This document shows positions 4,364 to 6,082 of a stretch of DNA of 6,082 bases, piece by piece. Each line of letters opens with the position of its first letter. The first letter of the stretch is position 1. The translations under genes were made by a program, and so were the position numbers. The notes under the pieces were generated by a model that was not told the origin of the DNA, did not search any database, and was given only the letters and a program-made list of their open reading frames with translations. The DNA lies in contig PMKA01000092.1 in assembly GCA_003157575.1 (NCBI GenBank), forward strand, positions 1-6,082, read 5' to 3'. This DNA is from Opitutia bacterium. GTDB taxonomy: Bacteria > Verrucomicrobiota > Verrucomicrobiia > Opitutales > Opitutaceae.

Positions 4364-6082
4364 CTATTGTCTCCTTCGTGACGCGTTTCCGTTCCGCGCC
4401 GCCCCCGCAGACGGCGCCGGTTTCTGCGCCCGCTTGTAGTCGCCGGACTTCAGTGCGTTGACCTGGTCGCGGAGCACGGCGGCCCGCTCGAACTCCAGTT
4501 TCCCTGCCGCCTCCTGCATCTCCTCCTCCAGCTCGGCGATGACCGCGGCGACGTCCGCATCGTCGCCCTCTGCGACTGCAAGCGGCTCCTTTTCGCGTTC
4601 GGTGCCGTCGTAAACGTGCAGGCTCGCCTGCGCGGACCGCTTCACGCTGCGGGGCGTGATCCCGTGTTCGCTGTTGTACGCCAGCTGCCGTTCGCGGCGG
4701 CGGCTCGTGACTTCCACCGTCTTGCGGATCGAGTTGGTGATCTGGTCGGCGTAAAAGATCACCCTCCCATTCTCATGCCGGGCCGCCCGTCCCGCCGTCT
4801 GGATGAGGCTGGTCTCGCTCCGCAGAAAACCCTCCTTGTCGGCGTCGAGGATCGCCACCAGCGCCACTTCCGGGAGGTCGAGCCCCTCCCGCAGCAGATT
4901 GATGCCCACAAGCACGTCGAAGTTCCCCAGCCTGAGATTGCGCAGGATCTCGACGCGCTCGATCGCATCGATGTCCGAATGCAGATATTCCACGCGGATC
5001 TTCGCCTCGCGCATGAAGGCCGTCAGGTCCTCCGACAGGCGCTTGGTCAGCGTCGTCACCAGGACGCGCTCCCCCATCTTCACCGCGGCGCGGATTTCGC
5101 CAATCAGATTCTCCACCTGTCCTTTTGTCGGCCGCAGGGTGATTTCGGGATCCAGCAGGCCGGTCGGACGGATCAGCTGCTCGGCCACGACAGTGGAGCG
5201 CTCAAGCTCGAACGGTCCGGGCGTGGCCGACGCGTAGAGCGTCTGCCCGGTTATCTGCTCAAACTCGGCAAAGCTCTGCGGCCGGTTGTCCAGCGCCGAG
5301 GGCAGGCGGAACCCGAAATCCACGAGCACGCGCTTGCGCGCGAGGTCGCCGTTGAACATTCCGCCGATCTGCGGCACCGTCGCATGGCTCTCGTCGATGA
5401 ACAGCAGGAAATCCTTCGGGAAGAAATCGATCAGACAGAACGGGCGCTCGCCGGGCTTCCGGCCGCTCAGGTGACGCGAGTAATTCTCGATGCCGCTGCA
5501 GAAACCCATTTCCTGGAGCATCTCCAGATCGTAGTTCGTCCGCATCCGTATGCGCTGCGCCTCGATGTAGCGGCTGTTCTTTTCAAACCAGGCGACCCGT
5601 TCCTCCAGCTCGGCCTTGATGCCGCCGATCGCCCCGTCGAGCCTGGCGCGCGTCGTCACGTACTGGTTGGCGGGATAGAGGTCGAATTGTTCGAGCGGCC
5701 GCAGCACCGCGCCGGTCAGGGGCTCGAATTCGCTCAACGCCTCGACGTCGTCGCCCCAGAATTCCACGCGCAGCCCCTGCTCGGAATAGGCCGGCATCAC
5801 GTCCACGACATCCCCGCGCACGCGGAAGCAGCCCCGCTTCAGCTCGTAGTCGTTCCGTTCGTAGAGATTCTCGACAAGGCGCTCCAGCAGCCGGTTGCGT
5901 CCGAAGGCGGCTCCGCGGCGGAGCTCGATCCGCAGCTCCGTGAAATCCTCGGGGGAGCCGAGCCCGTAGATGCAGGAGACGCTCGCGACCACGAGCACAT
6001 CGCGGCGGCTGACGAGCGAGCTCGTCGTGGCGATGCGCAGCCGTTCGATCTCCTCGTTGATGGACGAGTCCTTCTCGATGTA
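4364..6082 (-). CDS. uvrB: Excinuclease ABC subunit B (UvrB), N-terminus cut by window edge
   Basis: UvrB is the damage-verifying helicase-like subunit of nucleotide excision repair. It is loaded on DNA by UvrA and recruits UvrC for incision in the cytoplasm. The window holds 572 codons; the frame is open to the right edge and begins YIEKDSSINEE, matching about residue 108 of E. coli UvrB. The Walker A region and most of the damage-gripping beta-hairpin are therefore off the edge. Visible, numbered from the first visible residue: VASVSCIYGLG (32-42), CSGIENYSR (195-203), motif II DESH (230-233), ASATPG (284-289), VLVTTLTKR (340-348), GINLLREGLD (393-402), DADKEGFLRSE (413-423), QTAGRAAR motif VI (428-435), YNSEHGITP (469-477), and a C-terminal UVR domain (about 514-547) that contacts UvrC. 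After it comes a basic tail of about 25 residues ending SRRRQ. No frameshift or missing motif is seen. Confidence 0.98.
   Translation of the reverse strand, partial: YIEKDSSINEEIERLRIATTSSLVSRRDVLVVASVSCIYGLGSPEDFTELRIELRRGAAFGRNRLLERLVENLYERNDYELKRGCFRVRGDVVDVMPAYSEQGLRVEFWGDDVEALSEFEPLTGAVLRPLEQFDLYPANQYVTTRARLDGAIGGIKAELEERVAWFEKNSRYIEAQRIRMRTNYDLEMLQEMGFCSGIENYSRHLSGRKPGERPFCLIDFFPKDFLLFIDESHATVPQIGGMFNGDLARKRVLVDFGFRLPSALDNRPQSFAEFEQITGQTLYASATPGPFELERSTVVAEQLIRPTGLLDPEITLRPTKGQVENLIGEIRAAVKMGERVLVTTLTKRLSEDLTAFMREAKIRVEYLHSDIDAIERVEILRNLRLGNFDVLVGINLLREGLDLPEVALVAILDADKEGFLRSETSLIQTAGRAARHENGRVIFYADQITNSIRKTVEVTSRRRERQLAYNSEHGITPRSVKRSAQASLHVYDGTEREKEPLAVAEGDDADVAAVIAELEEEMQEAAGKLEFERAAVLRDQVNALKSGDYKRAQKPAPSAGAARNGNASRRRQ

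Noticed and set aside
3354..4461. Plus-strand open frames of 240 and 250 codons over the 5' part of the GH2 gene and the uvrB spacer
   Set aside because: They overlap the real hydrolase N-terminus antisense, have no recognisable motif, and one runs into the antisense of the uvrB tail.

Overview
This is a GC-rich bacterial window with three protein-coding genes on the minus strand and one tRNA gene on the plus strand. Reading the minus strand from right to left, it holds most of uvrB (its 5' end lies beyond the right edge), a complete gene for a secreted family 2 glycoside hydrolase of the beta-galactosidase type, and the first 202 codons of gcvT (its 3' end lies beyond the left edge). A tRNA-Glu gene with a CUC anticodon sits on the plus strand between the hydrolase gene and gcvT.

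The high GC content, the encoded CCA on the tRNA, the poor Shine-Dalgarno sequences and a secreted polysaccharide-type hydrolase beside housekeeping genes would fit an environmental polysaccharide degrader. My guess is Verrucomicrobiota (Opitutales-like), but nothing here is diagnostic and this is recall, not a search.

Layout: 1-608 gcvT, N-terminal part. 609-918 non-coding leader of gcvT on one strand and tRNA promoter region on the other. 919-993 tRNA-Glu(CUC). 994-1178 non-coding, with a nested inverted-repeat structure and a triple 9-bp tandem repeat. 1179-4058 GH2 hydrolase. 4059-4363 non-coding, with a plausible promoter and a small palindrome for the hydrolase gene, plus coding-like but unassignable sequence. 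4364-6082 uvrB, all but about the first 107 residues by comparison with E. coli UvrB.

The genes do not form one pathway. UvrB acts in nucleotide excision repair, GcvT in glycine cleavage, and the hydrolase in export-dependent sugar release. The gaps of about 300 bases around them suggest separate transcription units. I see no mobile element, CRISPR array, toxin-antitoxin pair, phage gene or defence gene. The most interesting items are the galactose-binding-like domain nested inside the C-terminal region of the hydrolase, the structured and repeat-bearing spacer after the tRNA, and a weak resemblance of the gcvT leader to glycine riboswitch sequence. I find no convincing new system.
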